Below, one piece after another: positions 1-6,266 of a stretch of 47,251 nt of DNA (position 1 is its first letter; every line of letters starts with the position of its first letter). The notes under the pieces are model-generated. The model was given only the letters and a program-made list of their open reading frames with translations, was not told the origin of the DNA and searched no databases. Where the stretch lies: assembly GCA_946415785.1 (NCBI GenBank), contig CAMKTV010000007.1, forward strand, positions 1-47,251, given 5' to 3'. The position numbers were made by a program, and so were the translations under genes. The stretch comes from an uncultured Solobacterium sp. (lineage in GTDB: Bacteria; Bacillota_I; Bacilli_A; Erysipelotrichales; Erysipelotrichaceae).

Positions 1-1
1 A

Positions 2-73
2 ATATATGGCGATATTTTAGATGGTGATATTGACAAGATAAATCGAATAGAAATTTATTATGACAATAAATAA
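2..73 (+). CDS. 3' end of an upstream gene (partial)
   Basis: An open frame enters from the left edge and ends at TAA 71-73; the visible tail reads ...INRIEIYYDNK. The next gene's ATG at 60 lies inside it, a 14-base overlap that would fit translational coupling. Too short to identify; it could be a chance open frame. Confidence 0.4.
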   Translation: MYGDILDGDIDKINRIEIYYDNK

Positions 74-1490
74 TAAGAAGAAATATCTTTTACTAGGAAT
101 AATTTCCATTGTGGGCATTGTGCTGCTTATACTTTTGTTATGTCCAAAGATTCATTTTGATAAGGATAAAAAGATATTAGAAAAAGATATTGAGTACAAA
201 GCAATTGATTTAGTTTTAAGAAGTAATGGTGAAGTCATCATTGAAGATGAATATCTAGATACAAGTAAAGTTGGAAAAAATGAATATCATTTTAAAGTTA
301 AAAAAGGAATATTTGAAAGAAATATTACTTATAAATATGAAGTAGTTGATACAACACCACCAGTTATTGAAATTAAACGCAAAACTCTTTATGTAAATCC
401 AAATAAAGAATATGGATTAGAAGAAATAGAAAAGAATGTCGTTATAAATGAAGGAAGAATAGAATATGATATACATAATGGTCATGATGAGGGCGAATAT
501 ACAGTTATCATTAGAGCCATTGATGATTATAATAATATTTCATTTGCGAGCTATGGATATTTCACAATCGATAATGAAGCTCCTGTTGTATTAAGAAGTG
601 GAAATGGTAGAAAGATTCTAAAGGGCAGTGATTTTGATATAAACAATATCATTGGCTATGGTGATAATCTTGATAGAGAACCAACACTTATTATTGAAGG
701 TGAAGTAGATACAAATAGAATTGGTTATTATCCACTACATGCAACATTAACGGATGCATCCAATAATCAAACGCAATGGGATTTTACTGTTGAAGTTGTA
801 AATTCAATTCGCGATGATGAAGATGAAGATTATTATTTATTTGAAGATTTTATTTTAGATTATGCGGATAGTGATCATCGCTTTGGTATTGATGTATCTG
901 AGTGGCAAGGTGATATCGATTTTGATGTGGTAAGAGATGCAGGATGTGAATTTGTCATTATGAGAGTTGGCTGGTCTTTTAAGGGCGAACTTCATATAGA
1001 TAAAAAGTTTACGCAAAATCTAGAAAGAGCTAAAATGGCCGCATTACCAATAGGCATTTATTTATTTAGCTATGATAATAATGAAGAAGATTTGAAAGCA
1101 GCTTTATCACAGATGTTTGAATTAATAGAAGGAGAAGAATTAGAACTACCTATCATCTTTGATTGGGAAAATTTTTTGAATTATCAAGAATATCAAATGA
1201 GTTTTGAAGAATTGAACTATTTATATGATGTCTTTGAAAAGGAAGTGACAGCTAAAGGATATGAAAGCATGTTGTATGGCAGCAAATATTATCTAGAAAA
1301 TATCTGGGGAGAAAAAGAAGATAGACCTGTTTGGTTAGCACATTATGCAAACTATACAACTTATGCTTATCCGTATGATTATTGGCAAGTTTCTGATCAA
1401 GGAAAAATAGATGGCATTGATGGACCAGTAGATTTTAATATAAAGATGATAAAGAAAAACTATTCAAGCTGTTTAACTTGCCAAGGATAA
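60..1490 (+). CDS. Membrane-anchored GH25 lysozyme-like hydrolase with Ig-like repeats
   Basis: Probable cell-wall muramidase acting outside the membrane. Residues about 8-28 form one hydrophobic segment (signal anchor). Residues about 35-250 hold Ig-like/DUF5011-type repeats, each opening with a D-x-x-PPV or D-x-EAPVV boundary. The C-terminal domain from about residue 272 is GH25: GIDVSEWQG with D278, and the catalytic-type motif FDWEN with D368 and E370. Family knowledge: GH25 enzymes cleave the MurNAc-GlcNAc bond. There is no Shine-Dalgarno before ATG 60, which overlaps an upstream frame, so the start fits a coupled operon gene. The protein ends shortly after the GH25 fold with no LPXTG. 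The role in growth or lysis is inferred. Confidence 0.88.
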   Translation: MTINNKKKYLLLGIISIVGIVLLILLLCPKIHFDKDKKILEKDIEYKAIDLVLRSNGEVIIEDEYLDTSKVGKNEYHFKVKKGIFERNITYKYEVVDTTPPVIEIKRKTLYVNPNKEYGLEEIEKNVVINEGRIEYDIHNGHDEGEYTVIIRAIDDYNNISFASYGYFTIDNEAPVVLRSGNGRKILKGSDFDINNIIGYGDNLDREPTLIIEGEVDTNRIGYYPLHATLTDASNNQTQWDFTVEVVNSIRDDEDEDYYLFEDFILDYADSDHRFGIDVSEWQGDIDFDVVRDAGCEFVIMRVGWSFKGELHIDKKFTQNLERAKMAALPIGIYLFSYDNNEEDLKAALSQMFELIEGEELELPIIFDWENFLNYQEYQMSFEELNYLYDVFEKEVTAKGYESMLYGSKYYLENIWGEKEDRPVWLAHYANYTTYAYPYDYWQVSDQGKIDGIDGPVDFNIKMIKKNYSSCLTCQG

Positions 1491-1534
1491 GTAACAATCA
1501 ATAAAAAGATTCAATTAAACTAAAATGATAAAAA

Positions 1535-1549
1535 TATACTAACAGTATA
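1535..1549. promoter_or_regulatory. Operator-like inverted repeat (6-3-6)
   Basis: TATACT-AAC-AGTATA is a perfect inverted repeat about 25 bp upstream of a TATACT -10 element at 1573-1578. Palindromes of this size are typical XRE binding sites, and an XRE gene lies just downstream, so autoregulation is plausible but inferred. Confidence 0.4.
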
Positions 1550-1600
1550 CTTTTATTTTATTTTTAATTTGTTATACTAATTTCGTAAGGAGTAAATAAT

Positions 1601-1717
1601 ATGAAAGTCAGAATGATACGTACTTTAAATTATTGTATGCATGAACCTCAACTATCTATTAGTTTTGATCATGATTTTTTCAGTACGTATTCTGCTTCAG
1701 TTTTAATTAGGCAATAG
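1601..1717 (+). CDS. Possible 38-residue peptide
   Basis: Short frame from ATG 1601 to TAG 1715-1717 with a good ribosome site (AAGGAG about 8 nt upstream) and a TATACT -10 box at 1573-1578. The peptide (MKVRMIRTLNYC...) is not recognised, has no membrane segment, and is rich in His, Ser and Phe in its second half. It may be a real small gene, a leader peptide, or a truncated remnant. The RBS and promoter are the only support. Confidence 0.35.
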   Translation: MKVRMIRTLNYCMHEPQLSISFDHDFFSTYSASVLIRQ

Positions 1718-1746
1718 ATTTATAATCTTAATAATCTTGGATAATG

Positions 1747-1780
1747 ACCGCTCACTGTTGCAGAATGGTGAGCGGTTTTT
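1747..1780 (+). terminator. Intrinsic terminator/attenuator before the XRE gene
   Basis: Stem ACCGCTCAC / GTGAGCGGT (9 bp, 12-nt loop) followed by a T run. It sits directly before the ribosome site of the XRE gene and downstream of a TATAAT at 1721-1726, so it may act as an attenuator in that gene's leader. Confidence 0.7.
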
Positions 1781-1800
1781 GTTTAAGGAAGGTGATTTAT

Positions 1801-2028
1801 ATGGTGTTAATAAAATTAAATATGATAGAAACGGGAAACAATATATCTCGTTTAAGAAAAGAAAAAGGTTTGTCTATAAAAGAAATACAAGAGGCAATGG
1901 GCTTCAATACTCCACAAGCGATATTCAAGTGGCAAAGAGGTGAAACATTACCTAGCGTAGATAACTTAGTTGTTTTAGCTCAGTTGTTTGAAACCACTAT
2001 AGATGAAATAATCGCAAAAGAAAAATAA
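1801..2028 (+). CDS. Small XRE-family helix-turn-helix regulator
   Basis: A 75-residue DNA-binding protein. The HTH_3 fold runs from about residue 12 to 70, with ISRLRKEKGLSIKEIQEAMG as helices 1-2 and PQAIFKWQRGETLPSVDNL as the recognition region. I start at ATG 1801 because AAGGAAGGTG lies 8 nt upstream; a longer frame from 1744 would read through a terminator hairpin. Single-domain regulators of this size commonly repress their own promoter or a neighbouring mobile gene. A 15-bp inverted repeat at 1535-1549 is a candidate site. Targets are unknown. Confidence 0.85.
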   Translation: MVLIKLNMIETGNNISRLRKEKGLSIKEIQEAMGFNTPQAIFKWQRGETLPSVDNLVVLAQLFETTIDEIIAKEK

Positions 2029-2046
2029 TTCTTTTAAGAAGATTTA

Positions 2047-2080
2047 GGGAAGATAGTAGCAGTCGGTAAACTATCTTCCC
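2047..2080. other. Hairpin ahead of the tRNA array
   Basis: GGGAAGATAG and CTATCTTCCC form a perfect 10-bp stem with a 14-nt loop between the XRE gene and the first tRNA. There is no T run after it, so it is not a classic terminator. It may separate the two units or protect a processed 5' end. Confidence 0.5.
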
Positions 2081-2095
2081 CTAGGCTAAGTATAT

Positions 2096-2170
2096 GTAGA
2101 CTATAGGCCAATGGTAGGCCAATTGATTGTGGCTCAATAGATTTCGGTTCGATTCCGAATAGTCTGCCCA
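2096..2170 (+). tRNA. tRNA-His(GTG)
   Basis: Cloverleaf folds cleanly: anticodon loop TTGTGGC on stem ATTGA/TCAAT, T loop TTCGATT. The extra G at -1 faces C73, the tRNA-His identity pair. CCA is encoded. First of 16 tRNAs in the array. Confidence 0.93.
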
Positions 2171-2173
2171 GAT

Positions 2174-2249
2174 AGCCTCTTGGCGAAATGGTTAACGCAT
2201 ACGGCTTTGAACCGCACACATGCAAGTTCGAGTCTTGCAGAGGCTGCCA
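2174..2249 (+). tRNA. tRNA-Gln(TTG)
   Basis: Acceptor AGCCTCT/AGAGGCT, D stem GCG/CGC, anticodon loop CTTTGAA, G73, CCA encoded. The anticodon stem has one A-C mismatch (28-42). Confidence 0.88.
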
Positions 2250-2254
2250 AATAT

Positions 2255-2331
2255 CTAGAAGTAGCTCAGTTTGGAAGAGCCATCGGTCTGGAGCCGAGAG
2301 GTCAAGAGTTCAAATCTCTTCTTCTAGACCA
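2255..2331 (+). tRNA. tRNA-Pro(TGG), C33
   Basis: Acceptor CTAGAAG/CTTCTAG with C1-G72 and A73 (Pro-like), D stem GCTC/GAGC, T stem AAGAG/CTCTT, CCA encoded. The anticodon loop TCTGGAG has C rather than the near-universal T at position 33. The outer anticodon pair 27-43 is A-G. Confidence 0.82.
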
Positions 2332-2333
2332 AT

Positions 2334-2407
2334 AGAAGTGTCGTCTAATGGCAGGATAATAGCCCCCAAACCTATTTATCTTCGTTCAAGTCGAAGCACT
2401 TCTGCCA
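2334..2407 (+). tRNA. tRNA-Trp(CCA), C33
   Basis: Acceptor AGAAGTG/CACTTCT, G73, CCA encoded, T arm CTTCG-TTCAAGT-CGAAG. The anticodon loop CCCCAAA has C33 where CTCCAAA is usual, and pair 31-39 is C-C. Otherwise Trp-like. Confidence 0.8.
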
Positions 2408-2409
2408 AT

Positions 2410-2486
2410 GAGCGAGTATGCGAACAGGTTTAGCAAATAGTCTTAGAAACTATTGTTTGTGAGTTCGAATCTCACCTCGTTCACCA
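2410..2486 (+). tRNA. tRNA-Leu(TAG) with short variable loop
   Basis: Acceptor GAGCGAG/CTCGTTC, A73, anticodon loop CTTAGAA on ATAGT/ACTAT, T arm GTGAG-TTCGAAT-CTCAC, CCA encoded. The D arm is large, as in class II tRNAs, but only five bases (TGTTT) separate the anticodon and T stems, so the long variable arm expected of bacterial tRNA-Leu is absent. Confidence 0.8.
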
Positions 2487-2488
2487 AC

Positions 2489-2563
2489 GGTCTTGTCGTA
2501 TAACGGCTAATATGTTTGACTGTCTATCAAAAGATAAGGGTTCAACTCCCTTCAGGACCGCCA
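2489..2563 (+). tRNA. tRNA-Asp(GTC)
   Basis: Acceptor GGTCTTG/CAGGACC, G73, anticodon loop CTGTCTA on TTTGA/TCAAA, T arm AAGGG-TTCAACT-CCCTT, CCA encoded. A regular Asp tRNA. Confidence 0.92.
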
Positions 2564-2564
2564 T

Positions 2565-2638
2565 AGGAGCTTAGTTTAATGGTAAAACGCACGATCGATA
2601 ATCGTGTGATGCAAGTTCGATTCTTACAGTTCCTACCA
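2565..2638 (+). tRNA. tRNA-Ile(GAT), C33
   Basis: Acceptor AGGAGCT/AGTTCCT, A73, D stem GTTT/AAAC, CCA encoded. The anticodon loop TCGATAA carries C33 (CTGATAA is usual). The T stem GCAAG/CTTAC has one C-A mismatch. Confidence 0.82.
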
Positions 2639-2640
2639 AC

Positions 2641-2715
2641 ATCCCTATAGGCTAATGGAAAAACTATTTGGCTAAAAACCAATTATTGCACGTTCAAATC
2701 GTGCCAGGGATACCA
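2641..2715 (+). tRNA. tRNA-like gene with anticodon AAA
   Basis: The T arm GCACG-TTCAAAT-CGTGC and encoded CCA are intact, but acceptor pair 7-66 is A-C, the D stem GGCT/AACT has a mismatch, and anticodon pair 27-43 is T-T. The loop CTAAAAA gives anticodon AAA (nominally Phe UUU), which bacteria do not normally use; a regular tRNA-Phe(GAA) lies nearby. It is one base away from a Leu(TAA) loop, so it may be a degenerate copy. Confidence 0.65.
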
Positions 2716-2717
2716 AT

Positions 2718-2792
2718 ACCCTCATCGTATAACGGATAATACACGAACCTTCTAAGTTTGCAATCTGGGTTCAATTCCTAGTGAGGGTGCCA
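2718..2792 (+). tRNA. tRNA-Arg(TCT)
   Basis: Acceptor ACCCTCA/TGAGGGT, G73, D stem GTAT/ATAC, anticodon loop CTTCTAA on CGAAC/GTTTG, T arm CTGGG-TTCAATT-CCTAG, CCA encoded. Confidence 0.92.
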
Positions 2793-2795
2793 AAA

Positions 2796-2870
2796 GATGT
2801 TATCGAATAAAGGTTAGTTCACCAGATTTTCAATCTGGCAATCCGGGTTCAAGTCCCGGTAACATCACCA
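2796..2870 (+). tRNA. tRNA-Glu(TTC)
   Basis: Acceptor GATGTTA/TAACATC, A73, anticodon loop TTTTCAA on CCAGA/TCTGG, T arm CCGGG-TTCAAGT-CCCGG, CCA encoded. All stems pair. Confidence 0.92.
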
Positions 2871-2873
2871 AAT

Positions 2874-2963
2874 GATAAGTTGGCCGAGTCTGGTTTATGG
2901 CGACAGTCCTGAAAACTGTTGTATCGAAAGATACCGTGGGTTCAAATCCTACACTTATCGCCA
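2874..2963 (+). tRNA. tRNA-Ser(TGA), C33
   Basis: Class II tRNA: variable arm GTATC-GAAA-GATAC, acceptor GATAAGT/ACTTATC, G73, CCA encoded. The anticodon loop CCTGAAA on ACAGT/ACTGT carries C33 (CTTGAAA is usual). Confidence 0.86.
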
Positions 2964-2965
2964 AT

Positions 2966-3049
2966 GGGCAGGTGGCAGAGTGGTCGATTGCGCCAGACTG
3001 TAAATCTGGTCTTAACAGCACGATAGTTCGAATCTATCCCTACCCACCA
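2966..3049 (+). tRNA. tRNA-Tyr(GTA)
   Basis: Class II tRNA with medium variable arm, D stem GCA/TGC, anticodon loop CTGTAAA on CCAGA/TCTGG, A73, CCA encoded. Acceptor pair 4-69 is C-A; otherwise regular. Confidence 0.9.
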
Positions 3050-3052
3050 AAC

Positions 3053-3128
3053 GGATCTGTAGCTCAGTTGGTAGAGCAGAAGATTGAAGGTCTTTGTGTC
3101 AGTGGTTCGAACCCACTTGGATCCACCA
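3053..3128 (+). tRNA. tRNA-Phe(GAA)
   Basis: Acceptor GGATCTG/TGGATCC (two G-T pairs), D stem GCTC/GAGC, anticodon loop TTGAAGG on GAAGA/TCTTT, A73, CCA encoded. Confidence 0.92.
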
Positions 3129-3131
3129 AAT

Positions 3132-3205
3132 GATTCTGTAGCCAAGAGGAAAGGCGAGGCGCCGCAACCGCCTAATCGTGAGTTCAAATCTCACCGGAAT
3201 CTCCA
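3132..3205 (+). tRNA. tRNA-Cys(GCA), C33
   Basis: Acceptor GATTCTG/CGGAATC with T73 (Cys identity base), D stem GCC/GGC, T arm GTGAG-TTCAAAT-CTCAC, CCA encoded. The anticodon loop CCGCAAC on AGGCG/CGCCT has C33. Confidence 0.87.
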
Positions 3206-3210
3206 TATGT

Positions 3211-3300
3211 GCAAAGATACTCAAATGGTAAAGAGGACAGCTTGCTAAACTGTTAGATTACAAAAGTGATGCGAGGGTTCAAATCCCTCTCTTTGCGCCA
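3211..3300 (+). tRNA. tRNA-Ser(GCT)
   Basis: Class II tRNA: acceptor GCAAAGA/TCTTTGC, G73, long variable arm, anticodon loop TTGCTAA, T arm GAGGG-TTCAAAT-CCCTC, CCA encoded. Anticodon pair 31-39 is C-A. Confidence 0.9.
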
Positions 3301-3304
3301 AAAT

Positions 3305-3379
3305 AGAAGCATAGTTTAATGGCAAGAACAAGCGCCTTATAAGCGCTAAATTCAAGTTCAATTCTTGATGCTTCTACCA
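3305..3379 (+). tRNA. tRNA-Ile(TAT)
   Basis: Acceptor AGAAGCA/TGCTTCT, A73, anticodon loop CTTATAA on a perfect AGCGC/GCGCT stem, T arm TCAAG-TTCAATT-CTTGA, CCA encoded. The anticodon TAT reads AUA directly; most bacteria instead use a CAT tRNA modified by TilS. Last tRNA of the array. Confidence 0.88.
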
Positions 3380-3447
3380 AAATAATTTAATAATTTTTTA
3401 CTAATAAAATGTTTAAACTATTATTTATTTCTCTAATTATTTCAAAG

Positions 3448-3488
3448 AAAAAGATGATTAATTGAATAATTCGTTAATCATCTTTTTT
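3448..3488 (-). terminator. Terminator at the 3' end of the GT4 gene
   Basis: AAAGATGATTAA and TTAATCATCTTT form a 12-bp stem spanning the stop codon of the minus-strand GT4 gene, with T runs on both strands, so it could also stop transcription leaving the tRNA array. Confidence 0.7.
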
Positions 3489-4615
3489 GAAATAGTGTTA
3501 TTTGTTAATTCTTTTTTCTTTGTTTTATAGATATCAATAATTGTATGATCATTAATTATTTCTTTTAATTTTTCATATAATGCTTCTTCATTATTATCGA
3601 TAATGATTCCGTATTCATTATTTCCTAACTGTTCAACAATACCAGAGACCTTTGTTGAAACAATAGGAATGTTTCCAATCGTCAATGCTTCATAAACAAC
3701 TGTTGGCACACCTTCATATAAACTTGGTAATAAGAATAAATCACAATTCTTAATATACTTATATGGATTTGTATCATAGCCAACAAGATGAACATTAGAT
3801 AAATTGTATTCTTTAATTTTTTCTTCAATAGCTTTTCTTTCTTCGCCATCACCTACAATATAGAAATCATATTTTAAATCGTCATTATTTAATCTACGAC
3901 ACACTTCCATCATTCTAAGATTGGCCTTTTGCGGATGAAGTCTACCAACAGTTACAATATTAAAATCATTTGTAGGATAATGATACTCTTCCCTAGCTTT
4001 TTCTTTGATCAATTCTTCATCAATGAAATTATTAATCACTTTAATATCACTATTTAAATTAAATACTCTTTTATAGGCTTCACCAGCATCTTTTGAAACA
4101 GCAACTATTTCGTCGATATTGTTTAAAGCCTTTTTAACTAGAGCCATATGATTCTTTGAGTAATTATTCTTTTCATAATCGACATGGACCCAACTAATTT
4201 TTTTCTTACTATCACCATCAGCTACAAAGACAGTACAGAAGCCATCTTTATAAGCTATTTCTACATCATAATTTTCTTTAATGATTTTCTTTCTTTCTTT
4301 TTTTATATAGTGATGAATCAAACCTGTTTTCATTAATAAAAAGAAAATAATTCTTTTAAATGCTATTTTAAATCCTTGTTTAGACAAAGCATCATAAACA
4401 GGCAAATCACACATCTCAAAAAATGGAGTTGAGTCTAATACCTTATATTGTGAAGGAATATCTTTCATCATTTCTCCATGGGGATGAAGAATTAAGATAT
4501 CTATATCTGCATCTAAATCATCAATTTCTGAAAGCATATTGTTTAACACTCTGGCTACACCACCAGCCACCATTTCATCATTGACAATCAGTACTTTCTT
4601 TCTTTTTTCGTCCAT
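3458..4615 (-). CDS. Glycosyltransferase family 4
   Basis: Cytoplasmic GT-B sugar transferase, 385 residues. The N-terminal domain has the glycine-rich MVAGGVARVLNN region near residue 14. The C-terminal nucleotide-sugar domain shows TVGRLHPQKAN near residue 220 and the GT4 E-x7-E motif at E301-E309 (EGVPTVVYEAL). Family knowledge: retaining transfer from a nucleotide sugar. It heads the surface-polysaccharide region but is transcribed alone, toward the tRNA array, with its own terminator. A TATAAT lies 6 nt before the ATG, so the mRNA is probably leaderless. Donor and acceptor cannot be told from the sequence. Confidence 0.9.
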   Translation of the reverse strand: MDEKRKKVLIVNDEMVAGGVARVLNNMLSEIDDLDADIDILILHPHGEMMKDIPSQYKVLDSTPFFEMCDLPVYDALSKQGFKIAFKRIIFFLLMKTGLIHHYIKKERKKIIKENYDVEIAYKDGFCTVFVADGDSKKKISWVHVDYEKNNYSKNHMALVKKALNNIDEIVAVSKDAGEAYKRVFNLNSDIKVINNFIDEELIKEKAREEYHYPTNDFNIVTVGRLHPQKANLRMMEVCRRLNNDDLKYDFYIVGDGEERKAIEEKIKEYNLSNVHLVGYDTNPYKYIKNCDLFLLPSLYEGVPTVVYEALTIGNIPIVSTKVSGIVEQLGNNEYGIIIDNNEEALYEKLKEIINDHTIIDIYKTKKKELTNNTISKKMINELFN

Positions 4616-4621
4616 ATAATT

Positions 4622-4627
4622 ATTATA
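4622..4627 (-). promoter_or_regulatory. -10 box of GT4 gene, leaderless geometry
   Basis: On the minus strand TATAAT is followed by AATTAT and then ATG. Transcription should start at or next to the A of the start codon. No good -35 is visible. Confidence 0.55.
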
Positions 4628-4739
4628 TCATTGTGCCATTATTTGATTGTGAGTAATAGTGTTGTGTCAGTCTTGTTTTAATAAGATAAGAATAATTTTG
4701 TTGGCAAAGATATTAATAACTGATGCAACAATATCAGAA

Positions 4740-5072
4740 CTAAAACTCGCAATGAAATATGAAAGTGAATACAGGCCACCAAAAATAAAAAAGCAATTTC
4801 AATTCAAGATAGCATCGTCTTAGCTATTGGCTAAAGAAAGAAATTGGGTTTTACTTTCTGGAGATAGTGGATTAAGACAAGCGACTGTACTTGAGGGAGT
4901 TGTTTGTCATGGAACTCTTTGGGTATATGATGAATTATTGAATAATGAATTGCTATCTAGTGATGAATATTTAAAAGCTGTGAAACAATTATTAATAGCT
5001 GTTGAAGACAATAAAAGGTATTTGCCTAAAAAAGAAATATTAAAACGAATATGTTTTATAGAAAACATATAA
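4740..5072 (+). pseudogene. Broken PIN-domain protein gene
   Basis: The intact 3' part (from 4827, LAKERNWVLLSGD...) matches the C-terminal half of PIN-fold proteins: the acidic SGDSGLR strand, then VCHGTLWVYDELL and a helical tail. Upstream, the expected preceding residues DSIVLAIG are present near 4805-4822 but in another frame ending in TAA, and pieces further upstream fall in yet other frames. I read this as a degraded gene with at least two frameshifts and no usable start. PIN proteins are Mg-dependent RNases, often VapC-type toxins; function here is presumably lost. Confidence 0.6.
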
Positions 5073-5140
5073 CAATGAATAATAAACTAATTAAAGATAT
5101 ATTGTACTTAAATAGAATTAAAAAATTATTAGACAAGTAG

Positions 5141-5146
5141 TAAAAT
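5141..5146 (+). promoter_or_regulatory. -10 box before acyltransferase gene
   Basis: TAAAAT followed by 7 nt and ATG, with no Shine-Dalgarno; the same close-set geometry as several other genes here. Confidence 0.4.
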
Positions 5147-5153
5147 TGAATTA

Positions 5154-6266
5154 ATGAAAAACATAGATTATCGATTTAAATTATTATATTGTTTGGCAAT
5201 CATATTGGTTGTAGCAGGGCATACACAAGGCGGATCAATCAGATTATTTGAAAATTGGTTTCCACTTGGGGGTTTACATATCATGTTGTTTGTTTTTGCG
5301 TCTGGATATTTTTACCAAATTGAAAGTAATGAAAATGTCTTATATTATTTGATTAAAAAAATAAAGAAATTTATCATTCCACTTTTTATTTATAATATCT
5401 TCTACGGGTTATTTTCCAACATAATGATTAATAGAGGCTTTTATTTAAGCACGCCTTTATCGTTAAAATCGCTATTTGTTGATCCAATAATTAGTGGCCA
5501 TCAATTTGGTTACAATATGGGTTCTTGGTTTATCATTCCTTTATTAATGTGCGAAATATATAATATTTGTTTAAGATTTATCTTAAAGAAAACAAGTATT
5601 CCAGAAATTGCCTATTGGCTATTTAATACATTACTTGGAATAGTTGGCATTGGGCTGGCAATCAATGGCTACAACACAGGCTGGTATCTAGTGATTGTTA
5701 GATTCTTGTTCTTCTTGCCATTCTATGCGTTTGGTACTTTCTATAAACATACGTATGAAAAATACGATTTAAAGATTCCTAATCTTGTATATTTTTCAAT
5801 TATTATATTTATTAAATTATTAATATCTTTCTTTTTATTGAAGATGCCATATTATACACCATCATGGTGCAATGATTTTGTAGATGGTCCTTTAATTCCA
5901 ATTATCAATGGTTTAGTTGGAATATTATTCTGGTTTAGAATATGCCACATTCTTTCTTCATCGATAGGCAAAGGAAAATATATCAATATCATAGCTAATC
6001 ATACATATTCAATTATGATGAATCAGTTTTTAGGCTTCTTCCTAATTAAGTTTATCTTCTCATTAATTAGTCAATATACGCCTTTATTCCATGACTTTGA
6101 TCAAAACTTATATCACACCGATATCTTCTATTATTATTTGCCACATGGCCAAGAATTTATGTTGATTATATATGTATGTGCTGGAATTATTATTCCAATA
6201 TTTATTGATAAGATTATTGATTTGTTAAAAGAAAAAACTAATAAGCTTCTTTCCAGTAGAAAATAA
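5154..6266 (+). CDS. Acyltransferase-3 family membrane protein
   Basis: Polytopic O-acyltransferase (PF01757 type), 370 residues with about ten hydrophobic segments. The N-terminus RFKLLYCLAIILVVAGH carries the conserved histidine of the family (H23), followed by the LFVFASGYFY segment. Members O-acetylate or otherwise acylate extracellular glycans. It lies within the polysaccharide region, on the opposite strand to its neighbours, and its last 29 bp overlap the 3' end of the convergent DUF6056 gene. The start at 5154 has no ribosome site but a -10-like TAAAAT 7 nt upstream. The acyl group and target sugar are unknown. Confidence 0.88.
   Translation: MKNIDYRFKLLYCLAIILVVAGHTQGGSIRLFENWFPLGGLHIMLFVFASGYFYQIESNENVLYYLIKKIKKFIIPLFIYNIFYGLFSNIMINRGFYLSTPLSLKSLFVDPIISGHQFGYNMGSWFIIPLLMCEIYNICLRFILKKTSIPEIAYWLFNTLLGIVGIGLAINGYNTGWYLVIVRFLFFLPFYAFGTFYKHTYEKYDLKIPNLVYFSIIIFIKLLISFFLLKMPYYTPSWCNDFVDGPLIPIINGLVGILFWFRICHILSSSIGKGKYINIIANHTYSIMMNQFLGFFLIKFIFSLISQYTPLFHDFDQNLYHTDIFYYYLPHGQEFMLIIYVCAGIIIPIFIDKIIDLLKEKTNKLLSSRK

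Noticed and set aside
1737-1943. A 68-codon frame over the XRE gene
   Set aside because: Out of frame with the recognised HTH protein and begins before a terminator hairpin.
2034-3187. Open frames on both strands across the tRNA array
   Set aside because: They lie entirely over tRNA genes and their translations contain repeated tRNA-derived stretches (for example GFEPTV, SGSNPL); no ribosome sites.
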